From NCBI GenBank assembly GCA_028564705.1, contig JAPXFQ010002676.1, forward strand, positions 1,488,001-1,552,000: DNA of 64,000 bases, read 5' to 3'. Below, in pieces: positions 21,150 through 37,600 of this stretch; the stretch's first letter is position 1, and the number at the start of each line of letters is the position of its first letter. The translations under genes were made by a program, and so were the position numbers. Origin of the DNA: Apricaphanius iberus (Eukaryota > Chordata > Actinopteri > Cyprinodontiformes > Aphaniidae). The notes under the pieces were generated by a model. It ran no database searches. It saw only the letters and a list, made by a program, of their open reading frames with translations, and was not told the origin of the DNA.

Positions 21150-21635
21150 AATCCCCACAGAAAGAGGATTCCTTCTCTGGATCATCCAGATGGTCACTGG
21201 CAAACTTCAGACAGGCCTTGACATGCACTGGCTTAAGCAGGGGGACCTCGCCTTGCACAGCTCTCTGGTCTTGGTCATTGTGGAGAGGTTGGAGTTTGTT
21301 TGAGTGCGTGGACAGGTGTCTTTTATACAGTTAATGAGTTCAAACAGGTGCAATTAATACAGGTAATGAGTGGAGAACAGGAGGGCTTCTTAAAGGAGAA
21401 CTAACAGCTCTGTGGGAGCCCAATTTCTCAATTATTGATAGGTGATCAAATAGTTATGTCATGCTATGAAATGGAAATAAAGTATTTAAAAATCATCCAC
21501 TGTAAATTTCTGCATTTTTGTTTTAGATTACAGGAGTATCTTTGACACAAATTACAGACCTGTACCTGATTTGTAATTGGGAAAAATTCAAAAATCGGCA
21601 GTGTATCAAATACTTGTTCTCCCCACTGTATTTTG
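21150..21635 (-). mobile_element. Tc1-like transposon remnant
   Basis: Recognised by TGCACTGGCTTAAGCAGGGGGAC, GACAGGTGTCTTTTATACAG, TTAATACAGGTAATGAGTGG, GGTGATCAAATA and the terminal ATCAAATACTTGTTCTCCCC. All of these are landmarks of a common teleost Tc1 family read on its non-coding strand. Only the part upstream of and at the transposase start plus one terminus survives. Confidence 0.75.
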
Positions 21636-21639
21636 TCTT

Positions 21640-24600
21640 TTTCTTTAGTGTTACTGTCTTGTTGTCCATGTTGCTTCACTAATGTTCTCTGAAACAAGAA
21701 CAACCGCTGAGTTCCTCAACTCATTTTTACGGTTTATTTAGGGGTATCTGAGAATTTGGGGTGGAATAGAACTAAATTATTTACAAAAATCTTTTACTGC
21801 CACTTTACATGTGTGCATGGCTTCTTGTTGTTCTATCTCATAAAATAACGTTACATTTACTGAGGTTTGTGGTGTTATAAAACATTGAAAAAGGTCAAGA
21901 AGTCAGATTAATTTTAAAAGATTTTTAAAGGCTTTTTAAAGCCAATTTTTATTTGGCAAAAGATGAAAACGTCTTTGCCAGTTTCTCTGCCTTCATTCAA
22001 GTGGGGTGTTAAACATCGACAAACTCTGATAAACATTTCAAGCACGCATCGATAATGGGTAAAGTGCCTTTATAATATTCTGATTTGAGTTATTTTTAAG
22101 TAACTTTAGAGGTTCCTGGGGAACAACCAAGACAGATTTGTATGTTTCACACATTTGAAATAAAAGCTATCAGACTCTTTATTATATCCACATGTTTAAG
22201 GAAATGCTTAAATGTGGTTGTGCAGATAAAAGGTTTCTTAGTTGTGAAATATGCTGCATTTTTTTGTCATGATTTTATATAGGCAATTTTGAACTAAAAC
22301 TTTTAGTAGATACCATTTTAACATAGTTTATCATTTGTGATAATTTCAAACTTAAAAGTTAAGATGAATCTTATTCGCAGTGTAACACTCTTTTACTCTG
22401 CTTTCTCTGTTAAAGACTATTTCATTTTATTATAAATTATTTAGAACCTTAACTCATTTGACTCTGCCTGTGTGACTTTTCTTCATTTGGAGGAGCCGGT
22501 TTGCACACTTAAGCTTAAGCATCTGGGTCATTCTCTGAATTCGGTGCAGCTTGGGGTCTCTGGGGACTGAAAAATCCACCTACATTATTTTTTTTACGGA
22601 ACATTTTATCTGATGAAGTATTTGTTCCTCTGAGAAACTATGTTTATTTTACCTTAGTCATAAACTCTCAAACACTATTAAGAATTGTTTTTTGCTAATT
22701 TGGTTGTTTTAAAGCAGCTTTTTTGAAAGTTATCGGGGTAGAAGATTATAGTTAAAAGTAGCTATAAAGTAACATTAGTATTTGAAGAAGCCAATGGAGC
22801 ATGAAAAAAAGAAGAAATTAATATGTTTTTAAATTATATTTATATTTTAAAAATCATAGATTTGATTTTTGCGCTTAACAGTGTTGAAAGGTTGAGGTAA
22901 TACTTACCTCACTTTACTGTATGAGCAGGAAAATACTCAAGTGAAGTCACTTACTGGGTGCTAAGAAAGTTAAAATAAATTGTTATTTAAAAAGCAGGAG
23001 ATTTGTATGTTGTTACTGAATTTAAGAAAACTGAGGGACGTGACTAAACTTTGCTATACTCAGTTAATTTTTTGGCTTTTTTTGCCCCATATTTTTAAAA
23101 TTTAGGCTAAAGTAGACAGGCAAATAATTATAAAACCAGGAAAAAAAATACATTTACTATATACATTCTATTCATTTAAAAATAATTTTTGGTAAAAGGA
23201 GACAAGCTTATTTGGCTGCATTAGAAACCCATAAAACTGCTAAAAAGATAATAATAATAAAAAAGTTTGTGTGTTATAATGTTAAATAGCACATATCCTC
23301 CCATTTCTTGTTATAAAATGATGAAGGCTTTTATGCTAACAGTCCCGCAGGAACCAGCAGGCCATCACTGAAGGCGCCCTGACATCCCTCAGCAACATGA
23401 GGACTGCCGTCTGTTATTAGGATATTCTCTCTGGCAACCATGACTGACTCCTCCCAGAGTTTCCAGCCACTGGATGCAGCTTCGGTAGGATCCGCCCACA
23501 TTACTCCAGCCTGAGCAAAACACACTGCAAGGAGAAGGATTTTCAGTAAAAAAACAACAACAATGCAATTTAACTGGGTTTAGTAAGTAACATTAAAATA
23601 ATGCAGAGTGTCAAATACTTTAGAGGGAGCAATTTACTGTGAAATGTTGCCTGGCCTTTTGATCGAAACATTGCTCATAATGCAGCATATTTTTACTATT
23701 TCCTTTTCATATTTATTTAGGAGCTCAACTACAAGGATGACCCTGTTCAATGCCGAGTTTAGCAGCCAATAGCAAATCTAGATTTAATGGGGTAAAAATA
23801 AATAAAAGAAGATAGCTAGATAAAAAGAGAACTCACCGTGATCATCTTTGCACAGGGGAAAAAAATCCGTAGCAAACATATATGAACTTCTAAAATCTGA
23901 AGTTTTTTTGTTCTTTTTTAAAGAAGGTTGTGTAATGTAATGTGTAAGCAGTGTGAGCCGTGTGTTCATAGCTGAGCTCAGGTCCATCCTCTTTCTTCAT
24001 ATCAACCTAACTACCTGCAGAAAAGCTTTGCCTGAGCCTTGGACAACTAACCTGGTACCTAGTAGCATTTAAGGAAATTAGTTCACATTTTTTTCTAACA
24101 ACTCATGTGAGTTCCAAATTTTTAAGACTTATCCTGCATCTAAATAATATAGGGGTGTCAGGTAACCTATGGTTTATCTCATCCTAGAACTAATAACTTG
24201 CTAAAGAGGGACCACTTGTACGTTTTGCAAAGGCTTTCTTTGTCTTCTATTTTTAAAGTAGTATTTAAATACTTCAGTTCCAGAAATCCCATAACATCAT
24301 ACAGTAAGATGACTGTGTTAACTTTAACTACAGTGTGAACGTACACTTCTCTTTCTAAAATATCAAAAGTCTGTCACCAAGAGAAGCTTACTGTCCTGGG
24401 ATATTTTTTAAGGCCTTGCAAAGCATTTTTGAGTGTAGTTTGGCCAGACCCATACACCAACACTGATGGTAAAGCCACTTTGGGTATACAATTTTTACGT
24501 TTTTATGCAAATTTGTTCCCACAAAATTAGAGTTTTAGTGGCACGACAAGAGTGCCAAGTATTTTGTGTCAACCTTTGCTCTCAGTCATCGATTTACACA

Positions 24601-26360
24601 AGAGTAGCCAAAGCAACGTTGGTTTTGGTCGACTAAATGTCGCCCTCTCCTGGTCAAAAATAGAAACAGCAATGAAATGAAACCGTTGTTACCTCCAATG
24701 GAAAAGTTTAGCTGTTAATTTTAAAATACAAGAGTCACAGATAAAATACTCACAAAAACTTAGCGATCATTGTCTAACAGGTGAAAAAATATGGAAAACT
24801 TAAAAAGCACAGCTGTCTCCGGGCATCCATCTTTGGGACCTCAGTGAGCTGGAGCATTGTAGTCCATGAACATAAAATGAGGCCTATGTTGTTCGTGATG
24901 CAGGGACACAAAGACTGGATTATTAATACTATTTGGGTAGCATGGGCTTGTCACTGTACCACTGATAAGTGCAAGGCAGTTCTGTAATGACTAGACACAC
25001 CTGCCCACACTGCAACGCCACAACCACCTTGTCTGTTGACATCAGTGGCTGGTGTCTCCTACATCACACAGGGCCATCGTTTCTGATCTATGCGATTCAA
25101 CATTCATCAGAGAACAGCACTGAGGCTCACTGTTCCGTTGGGGATCAAACACCTGTTGGGAATTTTGTCACTAAGCTCCTTCTTAAAAGAGAAGTCATGC
25201 AAAAAGTGCTGAAACACTGAGCAGTTGGATATTGGATATGTGTACTCAGAGCTTTAGAGAAGGTCACATTATTCGCCTGTAAGGGTTAAAGTGCATGATT
25301 CCAGGTTATTTTGGCCAAATCACATGTAATGTGACATCTCGAAATTAGAATGATTGCGGTTTTTGAACCCTCTGCAGTATAAATACATGTTTGGGCTCTT
25401 TGTAAAGGGAACACCCTCTAGTTTTAACCAGAGCAGTCAGGATCACTGTAGGTATGACTGGTAAAACGATATGCACTCTATAAATCGGAGGGGGGAAAAA
25501 ACTACTTTTTTTTATCCTCACCTTAATTTCTTGTGAAAATATAAGTGCAGATAGCTATAATGGGTAGTTGGGAACTGAAACACACTATGTGGCAACAAAA
25601 TAACTTGTTGCCTACTCAAATTTGAAAAGTATATCTGTAAAAATAATTTCTTTACATAATTTTTTCTTTGGGTATGTCCAGCCGCTTTGAAGGGTCCTAT
25701 GGTTTATTCAAACCTATCCAAATTGGAAACATTTGGGAACGTATTGGAAAAGTGCAATAACTTTTACATTTTCAACCGATATGCTGTAGTGTATACCAGT
25801 CTAACTCTTATCTACTTTAGTTATTATTAATATTTTATATTAACATTTATTTTATATTTATAGCCTATTTTTTTATTTATCTAAATTATAAGAATATATA
25901 AATTTGTTATCTAATTTTTGTGTATTTTTCATAAATATAATTTTTTTAAATCTGAATTTGATGTAAAATTACTATATGGATAGAATGGGACCAAACTTTC
26001 TAGGTATTATAGATGTTAGACATGCAGGAGCCAGTTTTACTTTTCTGTAAAAAAAAAAATGCTTTAGAGTCAGTGTTGTGGTTGTTGTGTGTCAAAATAG
26101 TTTATATCATTGAAAAAACGAGGCTCTGAGCTTTGATTTGATTAATAGTTTGTTGGGGTGCATAACGTAGGGGAATTCATGCATGGCTGTATTGCTGTGG
26201 AAACATACTTATGTGGGGGGTCATAAGGGGTTAATTCTGAAATTTGACCCGTAAACCAAATATCTCTGACTTTATTGTGCGTAGTCTAAACAAATATATT
26301 GTAAAAAACCATGAACTACATGATACTGAAATATTTCATACTGATTACATTGTCTATACC
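21640..26360. other. Intergenic DNA between hip1 and bcl7b; no confident gene
   Basis: Mostly AT-rich sequence. Two weak minus-strand exon-like segments (about 23784-23987 and 23334-23525) are discussed as a finding but not called. The block 24780-25220 is GC-richer and may be an eroded repeat that I cannot classify. Confidence 0.4.
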
Positions 26361-26369
26361 CCACTTGTC

Positions 26370-26452
26370 TTTGCAAGGGGGCTGGTCCCTATCTCCAGCG
26401 GTCAGTGGGCGAGAAGTGGGGTGCACCCTGGACAGATCACCACTCATTGCAC
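26370..26452 (-). repeat. Fragment of dispersed teleost repeat
   Basis: GGCTGGTCCCTATCTCCAGC, GGGCGAGAAGTGGGGTGCAC and CCTGGACAGATCACCA are the reverse complement of the 3' portion of the same repeat family seen near 12.7, 33.3 and 60.8 kb. Confidence 0.6.
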
Positions 26453-26734
26453 TTTATTGTGATTATATGTCACTGTAAATAGATTAACAAAAGGTGGCTA
26501 ATAATTTTAAGGCGGATTTGAAACTGTAGATGGTTTTCAACCTGTTTAAGAGCTGCACTGATATCCAGAGAGTAACATTTTTTTGTCCATTTTTTTTTTT
26601 TGTGTGCAAAAAAGCTCTCCCTCTATCTGATTGGTGGTGATAATCTCTGAATATGGATTTTTGATAACACCACACATTGCAGATATTAAGCTTCTGGAAA
26701 AACCCAATAACCATATCCCGTCACTCCACTCAAC

Positions 26735-26802
26735 AGTTTTTGGTTGTAACGTGACAAAAGTACGAGATGCATAAATACTACGGCAAAGCACTGTACATTT
26801 TT
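26735..26802 (+). mobile_element. Tc1-like transposon terminal fragment
   Basis: TTTTTGGTTGTAACGTGACA, then AAGTACGAG...AATACTACGGCAAAGCACTGTA, is the terminal sequence of a common teleost Tc1 family. Nothing of the transposase is identifiable nearby. Confidence 0.55.
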
Positions 26803-27179
26803 TGTTCACGTGAGACAATTTCATACGCCCACAAATTAATATAATAAGAAAACATCCCAAAAAAGAAGGTGTGGTGTTTCTATATAAAAAAAACATATAA
26901 ATATTTAAAATCCTTTTCTATAGGTGGTATCTTTTTTTTATCTGTATTTTACTTTAATTCAAACTCCATGTTCTAAAAAGGAGAATTACCTCACATTTTA
27001 AGACGTATAGTCTGAAACCTGGTTATAACAACACGATTAAATATTTGTTGGTTTTATAGGAAATTTCTATGACATTATTTGACGTATTTCCCTTTAAGTA
27101 GCCTGCAAAAAAATAAATAAATAAATAAACCCTGGTGAATAAGTTGCAAAAAATGTCCCTGCCCTGTCATTACAGCTTA

Positions 27180-31561
<4,382 letters not shown>

Positions 31562-32035
31562 CTTTTTTTTTCTTTACTTGTTCTATCCAAATACACAAAT
31601 TACTCGTTCCTGGTTGTTGTAAGATTAGCAAAGCTTTCAGAACAGTTCTGCTTATCTGTTAGTGCAGATATTACATTTCAGCTAATAGGGAAAAATGTTT
31701 TAGCATTTTTTTTTGTCTGTTTAGTCTTTAGGGTTTCGTTGTTTGGAGTGATTTGTTTTTAATTGAATGAAGACATTTTTCTAAATTTTACATGTATCTG
31801 CCTCTTTCGGCATTTCAACTCAGATGCTGTAAACATTGAATTTTCTAAGTTCTACTTAAGTTAGACTTTTGCATGTGTCTATAGGCTGTTTTATGACCAT
31901 ACTGCTAGCTTAAACGTTTGTTTTTTTATGTTTAGCTTTATGAAGATTGATGTTCAGATGTAACCTCTTAATTTTTATGATTTACGTGATAAATCTTATG
32001 GTTTGTTTTATTCAAGAATAAAGTGATTTTAAAAA
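31562..32035 (+). terminator. bcl7b: bcl7b 3' UTR and polyadenylation signal
   Basis: A U-rich 3' UTR follows the TAA stop. The first good poly-A signal is AATAAA at 32017-32022, about 460 bases downstream. The cleavage site is inferred to lie within the following 10-30 bases. Confidence 0.65.
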
Positions 32036-32079
32036 TAAATAGTTCACTTGGCTTACTTAAAACATGTTAAATGTTGTGT

Positions 32080-32162
32080 AAACACTTCTTTAATCATCTG
32101 TTATGCACTTTGAGCTGCATTTTTTGTATGAAAAACGCTTTATAAATAAAGTTTGATTTGAT
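32080..32162 (+). mobile_element. L2-type LINE/SINE 3' tail
   Basis: TATGCACTTTGAGCTGCATTT, then CGCTTTATAAATAAAGTTTGATTTGAT, matches the conserved 3' end shared by teleost L2 LINEs and the SINEs they mobilise. Only the tail is present. Confidence 0.6.
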
Positions 32163-32761
32163 ATCTTGGTTCACCTTGTTAGGGGCTATATGGCTTTCCC
32201 CCCAGGGCGCTACTAGTTAATGGGTGGCAGTGATGCTCTATAACAAGAAATCTTTATTGTTGGGTTTCAGGTAAGTTTTCAGTTCTTTAAAAGTATATCC
32301 TGAAGTTGGTTGATAAAGTTGATGACCCTAACTGTGATGCTCAACTAAAAGACTTTCAATATATTTCTTTGTATTGGTTTTTTTTTTTCATTTTTAGTGT
32401 AAAATATAAAATAACTAGTCTGATCAAACGTTGACTACTTTCTACACTGAACAGAGATAAAAAAAATACAACTTAGGATTCATGAAACCTTTATGCTATT
32501 TAGAGAAAATGTGTCTGGCATCAGGAGAACCTTCGACTCAGATAAATATAAAAAATTCCAGAGACTGGTTGTTTTAGCGCTCTTTAAAACTAAACTTTAA
32601 TAATTATTTTATTCCTTTACTTTCTGTCATCAATATAACCTTAATTGGAATTGTGGTGGCCAATAACTCTTTGAAATATTTTATTTATTTATTATTTTGT
32701 CACACAGTTTGCTTTTAGTCACAATAATCGAGCAGAAAATAGGCTGATAAAGAAGCTGGGA

Positions 32762-32935
32762 AGGAGGGAAGTTGGGTTGTGCAGTGGTTGGAGCGAACAC
32801 CCATGGATGGAGGCCTCGACGCAGCCGTCTCAGGCTCAAGTCCCAGCTCCGTGGATATCTGCAGCATCCTTCCCTGCCACTTTTGAATAAAGGCCACCAT
32901 GGCCACAAACTTAAAAAAAAAGTGGGGAAGACAAG
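32762..32935 (+). mobile_element. tRNA-derived SINE
   Basis: TTGTGCAGTGGTTGGAGCGA (A-box-like) and CTCAGGCTCAAGTCCCAGC (B-box-like GGTTCAANNC) form a tRNA-like head. It is followed by the AATAAAGGCCACC...AAAAAAAA tail seen in abundant teleost SINEs. Pol III transcription of the intact family is expected; this copy has diverged boxes. Confidence 0.7.
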
Positions 32936-33104
32936 CAAAATCCCATTGCCAGAAATGAAACCCCAAGGCGGTAGTGTCACAGACTAATTGCTGCCCTTCA
33001 CGTATGTTTTTCTTTGCTTTACTCAGTAAATTATGTCTTTTCTGTATCATAACTTCTGAACCACTACATTTGTTTATTTTTGTCTGCTTTGTACTCCTTG
33101 AAAC

Positions 33105-33660
33105 AGCCAAGGGGATCATGGCTGATCATTGTGATCCTGGTTCTCCAGACAGTTTCTTCCTGTTAAAAGGGAGTTGTTCATTTTCATGATCGCCACATGC
33201 TTGCACAGAATGTGCTATCACTAAAAAGTATCTGGCCTGTTGTAAATGGCTACATTTCTTCAAAGAAAGTTTTTTCCAATTGGAACTGTAAACTAAAACT
33301 GATGTCATTGTTTTACAACTGGCAACGTCGGCACAATTGGTAGCACGGTTGTCCAGTGAAGTCCTGAGTTCCAGCCTGAGGTCTTACTGCGTGCAGTTTC
33401 CTTGTTCTCCCTGTGGGTTTCCTCCAGCTTCTTCCCACAGTCCAGAAACATGATTGTTTGTTTAATAGGCCTCTCTGAATTGCTCTTAGGCATGAGTGTG
33501 TTCCTGCACGAATGTTTGTCCTGTAGGTTTTGACTGAAGTTGTTTTGGCACGTCAATTGTACTTCTTGCTTGATTGAAGTGCAAAGTCATTCAAAAATGA
33601 TTTTGATTCGATACTAGTGCATTTATATAATGGCATGAATAAACTGAACTGATTTGTATA
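33105..33660 (+). mobile_element. L2 LINE 3' UTR split by another repeat
   Basis: The first part (33105-33300: TTTCTTCCTGTTAAAAGGGAG, CGCCACATGCTTGC, TTGGAACTGTAAACT) is the 3' UTR of teleost L2. The last part (33591-33660: CATTCAAAAATGATTTTGATTCG, then GAATAAACTGAACTGA) is its terminus. Between them, 33305-33590 is the dispersed teleost repeat (GGTAGCACGGTTGTCC, GTTTCCTCCAGCTTCTTCCC, ACAGTCCAGAAACATG). This is a nested insertion. Confidence 0.6.
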
Positions 33661-33894
33661 TCCAGCAGACTTTGTATTAACATTTCACGAACAGGAGGGG
33701 CTCTGTATTTATAAAAGCTGCCACTCGCTCTGAAAGGCCTGCTAAAATTAAAAATTGACTTATTGTTTCAAAGTTAGTTTTTGGTTTTGTCTTGTAGCAA
33801 TTTTGTGCTTTAACTTGATATAACATGGTAATATTTTTTGTTCAACTTAAGCGCGGTTTATCTGATGTTTCCGCTAACATATAAACGCAGATAG

Positions 33895-34641
33895 ACTATT
33901 AGCCAATGAGAGCGCATTTCAGCTATTTAATCCGGGCGCTAAACCCAGGCAGCCAATGAACTTTGAGAGAAGGCGGGGCGTAGGCGCAGCGCTACTTGCT
34001 GCCGGGGAAACGGGCTGAGAGTTCTTTTGCCGGTGGACTAGAAACTCCCGCCATTTCGACAGGGAATTAACCTCTTGTTTGATTGGGGATACTTGTGACA
34101 CTTGCGGATATTGTTTTCTGATAAAGCAGAACCTCGACCTCACAGCTCCTCAGCAAAAAGGATCAGAACTATCTTAAAATAAAAAAGCTACGTAGATCTG
34201 CAGCTAAACTGAGCTCTCTGGCTGTTGCCGCGAGTTTGATTTCGGTGTGGCTCTCCTTTCGTGTTCACCTGAAGGAACTAAAAGTTTACCAACTAACCCG
34301 TCGGAGCAAAGCTGTAACGCCCTGTACTTCACGAAACTCCGAATAAAGCCCGGATACCTCCGCTGCTTCAGAAGCGGAGAATGTTGAGATGAGGCCAGCG
34401 GTGAGGAGCGCACTGTTATTGTTTTGCAACGAGATAGCGATCCAGGCTGCTAGCTGATCGGCTAGCTCTGCACGCCAAGAGCCGGGGCCTGCCGGCTATA
34501 GCGTGAGACGTGCTGTCGCTCGGTACATTTCTTACACAGGGTTGGATACATGCTAAGAACTAGCCAGGACTGAGGTTGTGCTAGTTTGTTGCCGGGAAGT
34601 CAAGTTTAACCTCTGGCACTCGTGCCGTTTTCGGATCAGCC
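33895..34641 (+). promoter_or_regulatory. baz1b: baz1b CpG promoter and 5' UTR
   Basis: The sequence changes to CpG-rich. Two CCAAT boxes (AGCCAATGA at 33901 and 33951) lie 50 bases apart, followed by GGCGGGGCG and CTCCCGCCATTTCG (E2F/YY1-type motifs) near 34047, then about 600 bases of candidate 5' UTR without an obvious upstream coding frame. There is no TATA box. This fits a housekeeping promoter; the start site is probably between 33980 and 34080. Confidence 0.6.
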
Positions 34642-37600
34642 ATGGCTCCGCTTCTGGGCCGGAAACCGTACCCGCTGGCTAAGCCGTTAGCCGAGCCACC
34701 AGGCCCGGGAGAAGAGGTCTACATCATCGAGCATACCAAGGAGGCCTTCAGGAACAAAGAGTATCCTTAAACATCACGCCTTGAATCGATCTATTAATCC
34801 AACCGCTGTTTTAGTGCTCCGTCTTTTATTTGTCTGATTAGCGAAACTGATGCTTCCATCATTTTAATTACCAGGCTTGTTGAGGAATTTGACATTACCT
34901 GTCATTTCTGTCTCTTAATGTCCCAATTACATGCACACAGCTTAGACTGGATGTCAAGCTTAACAGCTAACCATGTCGCATCTTTAAAATGTACACTACA
35001 GCTACCCGTTAGCCGTTGAATAACTTTGCTATTAAATATAGAGGTAAGGTTAGCTTAATGCTTCGTGAAATGCGGACGAATGTCTTTCATTTCAGCTTTC
35101 ACGGCTCTGCTCGCAGCCCCCGGTGCTAGCCAGGCTAGTTAGCGCGTTGCTACCGCTCAGTATCCCATTATGTCACGATGCTGCTGGCCTTGCCTCCACG
35201 GCTGCTAGGGGTTAGCCTGCCCCGTTAGCATACAGAGCCTCAATAACGTCTCTGCATGTGTTAAAGGACAGCAGCTTAAATAAACTCAATCATGGCTTTA
35301 CTCGCTTTTTCGGTTATTGTTGCGCAGCTGACGGTGTCCTATTTAGGTGATGTTGGCCTGAAACAGGCGCCATAGTCCTTCACTGGTAGTCCGGTTATGT
35401 AGCTAGTTGTCAGCTTGGGGGTAATACGTAGTTGGGAGTAAAGGTGATTTTTAGGTGATGTTGTGACTCCTTGCTTCATTGTTATGCTACAGTAGAGGTT
35501 GATTTAAACAGTGACACAGCTGTGGAATCCACAAAGTGAAAGTATAAGGGGTTTTTGTTTGTCATTGTCAGATTTTAGAGGACACAATACGAACAAAACG
35601 ATTAAGAGACCCGTCAGGTGTCTGGTTTATAATTTAATCCGACCCTTTTGCTTTATTTTTTTAAATTTTCTTTTAGATCAGAAGCAGCTCTTTATTAAGA
35701 CTATTAAGGACAAATTTTCCAATTCCAGCACTTAATTGGTGCATCTCTAGAAATACTCAGATGTTCTTATATACCATATATAATAAGTGACCTGTTCAGG
35801 GCACTCGAATTACTCGAATTATAAGTGGATTACTACAAATGAATGGATGAGAATCAGCACATGAACAATTGTAACTGAAATATTTTAAAAATATTTTGTG
35901 CTATAAAAATAAGCTGATTCCTGTTTAGATCAGTCATCTTATTGAGAGACTATGATTGGGGGTCGATGTTGATTTCTGGTCCATATGTTACATTGAATAG
36001 ACCGTAAGCAGATAAACAGTTTAAACCAACCATCAGTAAAGTAAGATTGAATTTAGGTTTTACGAAGATACCAGGACAAGTCCATGCCTCAGTTTATTTC
36101 ACTTGTCCCCTGAAGTCCACATTTGTATTATAACTATCACAGGTAGAATTGCATCTATTTATTTTTTTACAGGCTCATGTTTGAACGTTGCAGCCTCCTT
36201 GACCAAGTGTTTGCAGGGAATATGAGGCCCGCGTGCAGAGGTACAGCGAACGCATCTGGACATGCAAGAGCACAGGAAGCCTCCAGCTTACTCACAAAGA
36301 GGCCTGGGATGAGGAACAAGAAGTCACAGAGCTGTAAGTGTTAAAGGCTTTACTCTGATCTCAGCTGGCTGCTGGAGCCGCTCTGTGAGCAACAACGGAA
36401 AAAGATTTTAAGTTTTTATAGTCACACCTAGATTAAACTAGTTATTTTTCAAAGTAATTAGAACTAGAAATGCTCTTCCATCCACGTGAAAGCAGAAGCG
36501 TTTGTTAGGGAACACAGGAGAAGTCACATGGTTTACTGCTTTGTCGCGGCTGGGTAAATATTGAGCTCGCACCGTGGTTCTTTTTATACAAATGTCTGAA
36601 TTTGTTATTCTGCAGTGTGTAACGGCTTGATGGAGGTTCTCTTATCCTCGTCTGTCCAATGACATGACCTTAGGAAGATCTCATAGTACAGAGCAGATAA
36701 TGAGGTGCTCAGCTCACTCAGGGCCATAAGCTGCATTTAAACTCTAATTATATCTCTGGAGTCTTTACTCCCCCTAGTGGTCACTGTTTTTCCTCTTTTC
36801 CAGCACCCCCCACAATTATTCAAACACAACCACCTCTGAACCGCAGCGTTGAAAGGATGTGTATGTTTGTAGTGTGACACTAACCACGCTCTGCGCCTTT
36901 AGGCTTCAGGAGGAGTATCCTCTGTGGTTCGAGAAGCCGGTCCTTGAGATGGTCCACCACAACACTGTGTCCTTGGACAAACTGGTGGAGATGGCCTGGG
37001 TGGAAATCCTCACCAAGTACGCTGTCGGTGAAGAGTGCGACTTCCTGGTTAGTTTAGATTTTTTTAAAATTTACTTTAATCAATACTGTGCTTTTTCTGG
37101 ATGGATAATTTGCATTTCAAGAAACAATTTATTAAACCGTTACTGTAAAGTGTATGATAGTTTTGTATTGTTTATATTTACAGTTAATCATTCGCACTTA
37201 TAATTTCTTTGGATAAAACCTGGAGTGTTTAATCAGTTTTAATGTAAAACACTTTTTTTTTTTTTTACTCTGTTCTTCTTTGCGAATTCTAGGTGGGAAA
37301 GGACCAAAGCTTGCGAGTAAAAGTGATCAAGATTCATCCCTTGGAAACACCAGAGGGTGAGGGCGGCGAGAAGAAACTCGAAGGTGCCTGCGACTCTCCG
37401 TCCAGCGACAAGGAGAACGCGAGCCAGGAGAACCAGAGGAAGGAGCCTCCGTCGCGAGAGGAGGAAAACAGGAGAGAGAGTATGAGTACGTCTTCCACCG
37501 TTCCTGCATTTCTAGGCCTCGTCCTCTTTGCTAGGATCAGGCTTTCTGCAAGTTCTTAAAAAAGCCTTAAAATCATTGAATTTATGAATTTGCAAATAAT

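Noticed and set aside
24781..25220. Two open frames in a GC-richer block
   Set aside because: No family resemblance or splice-site support; possibly an eroded repeat but not classifiable.
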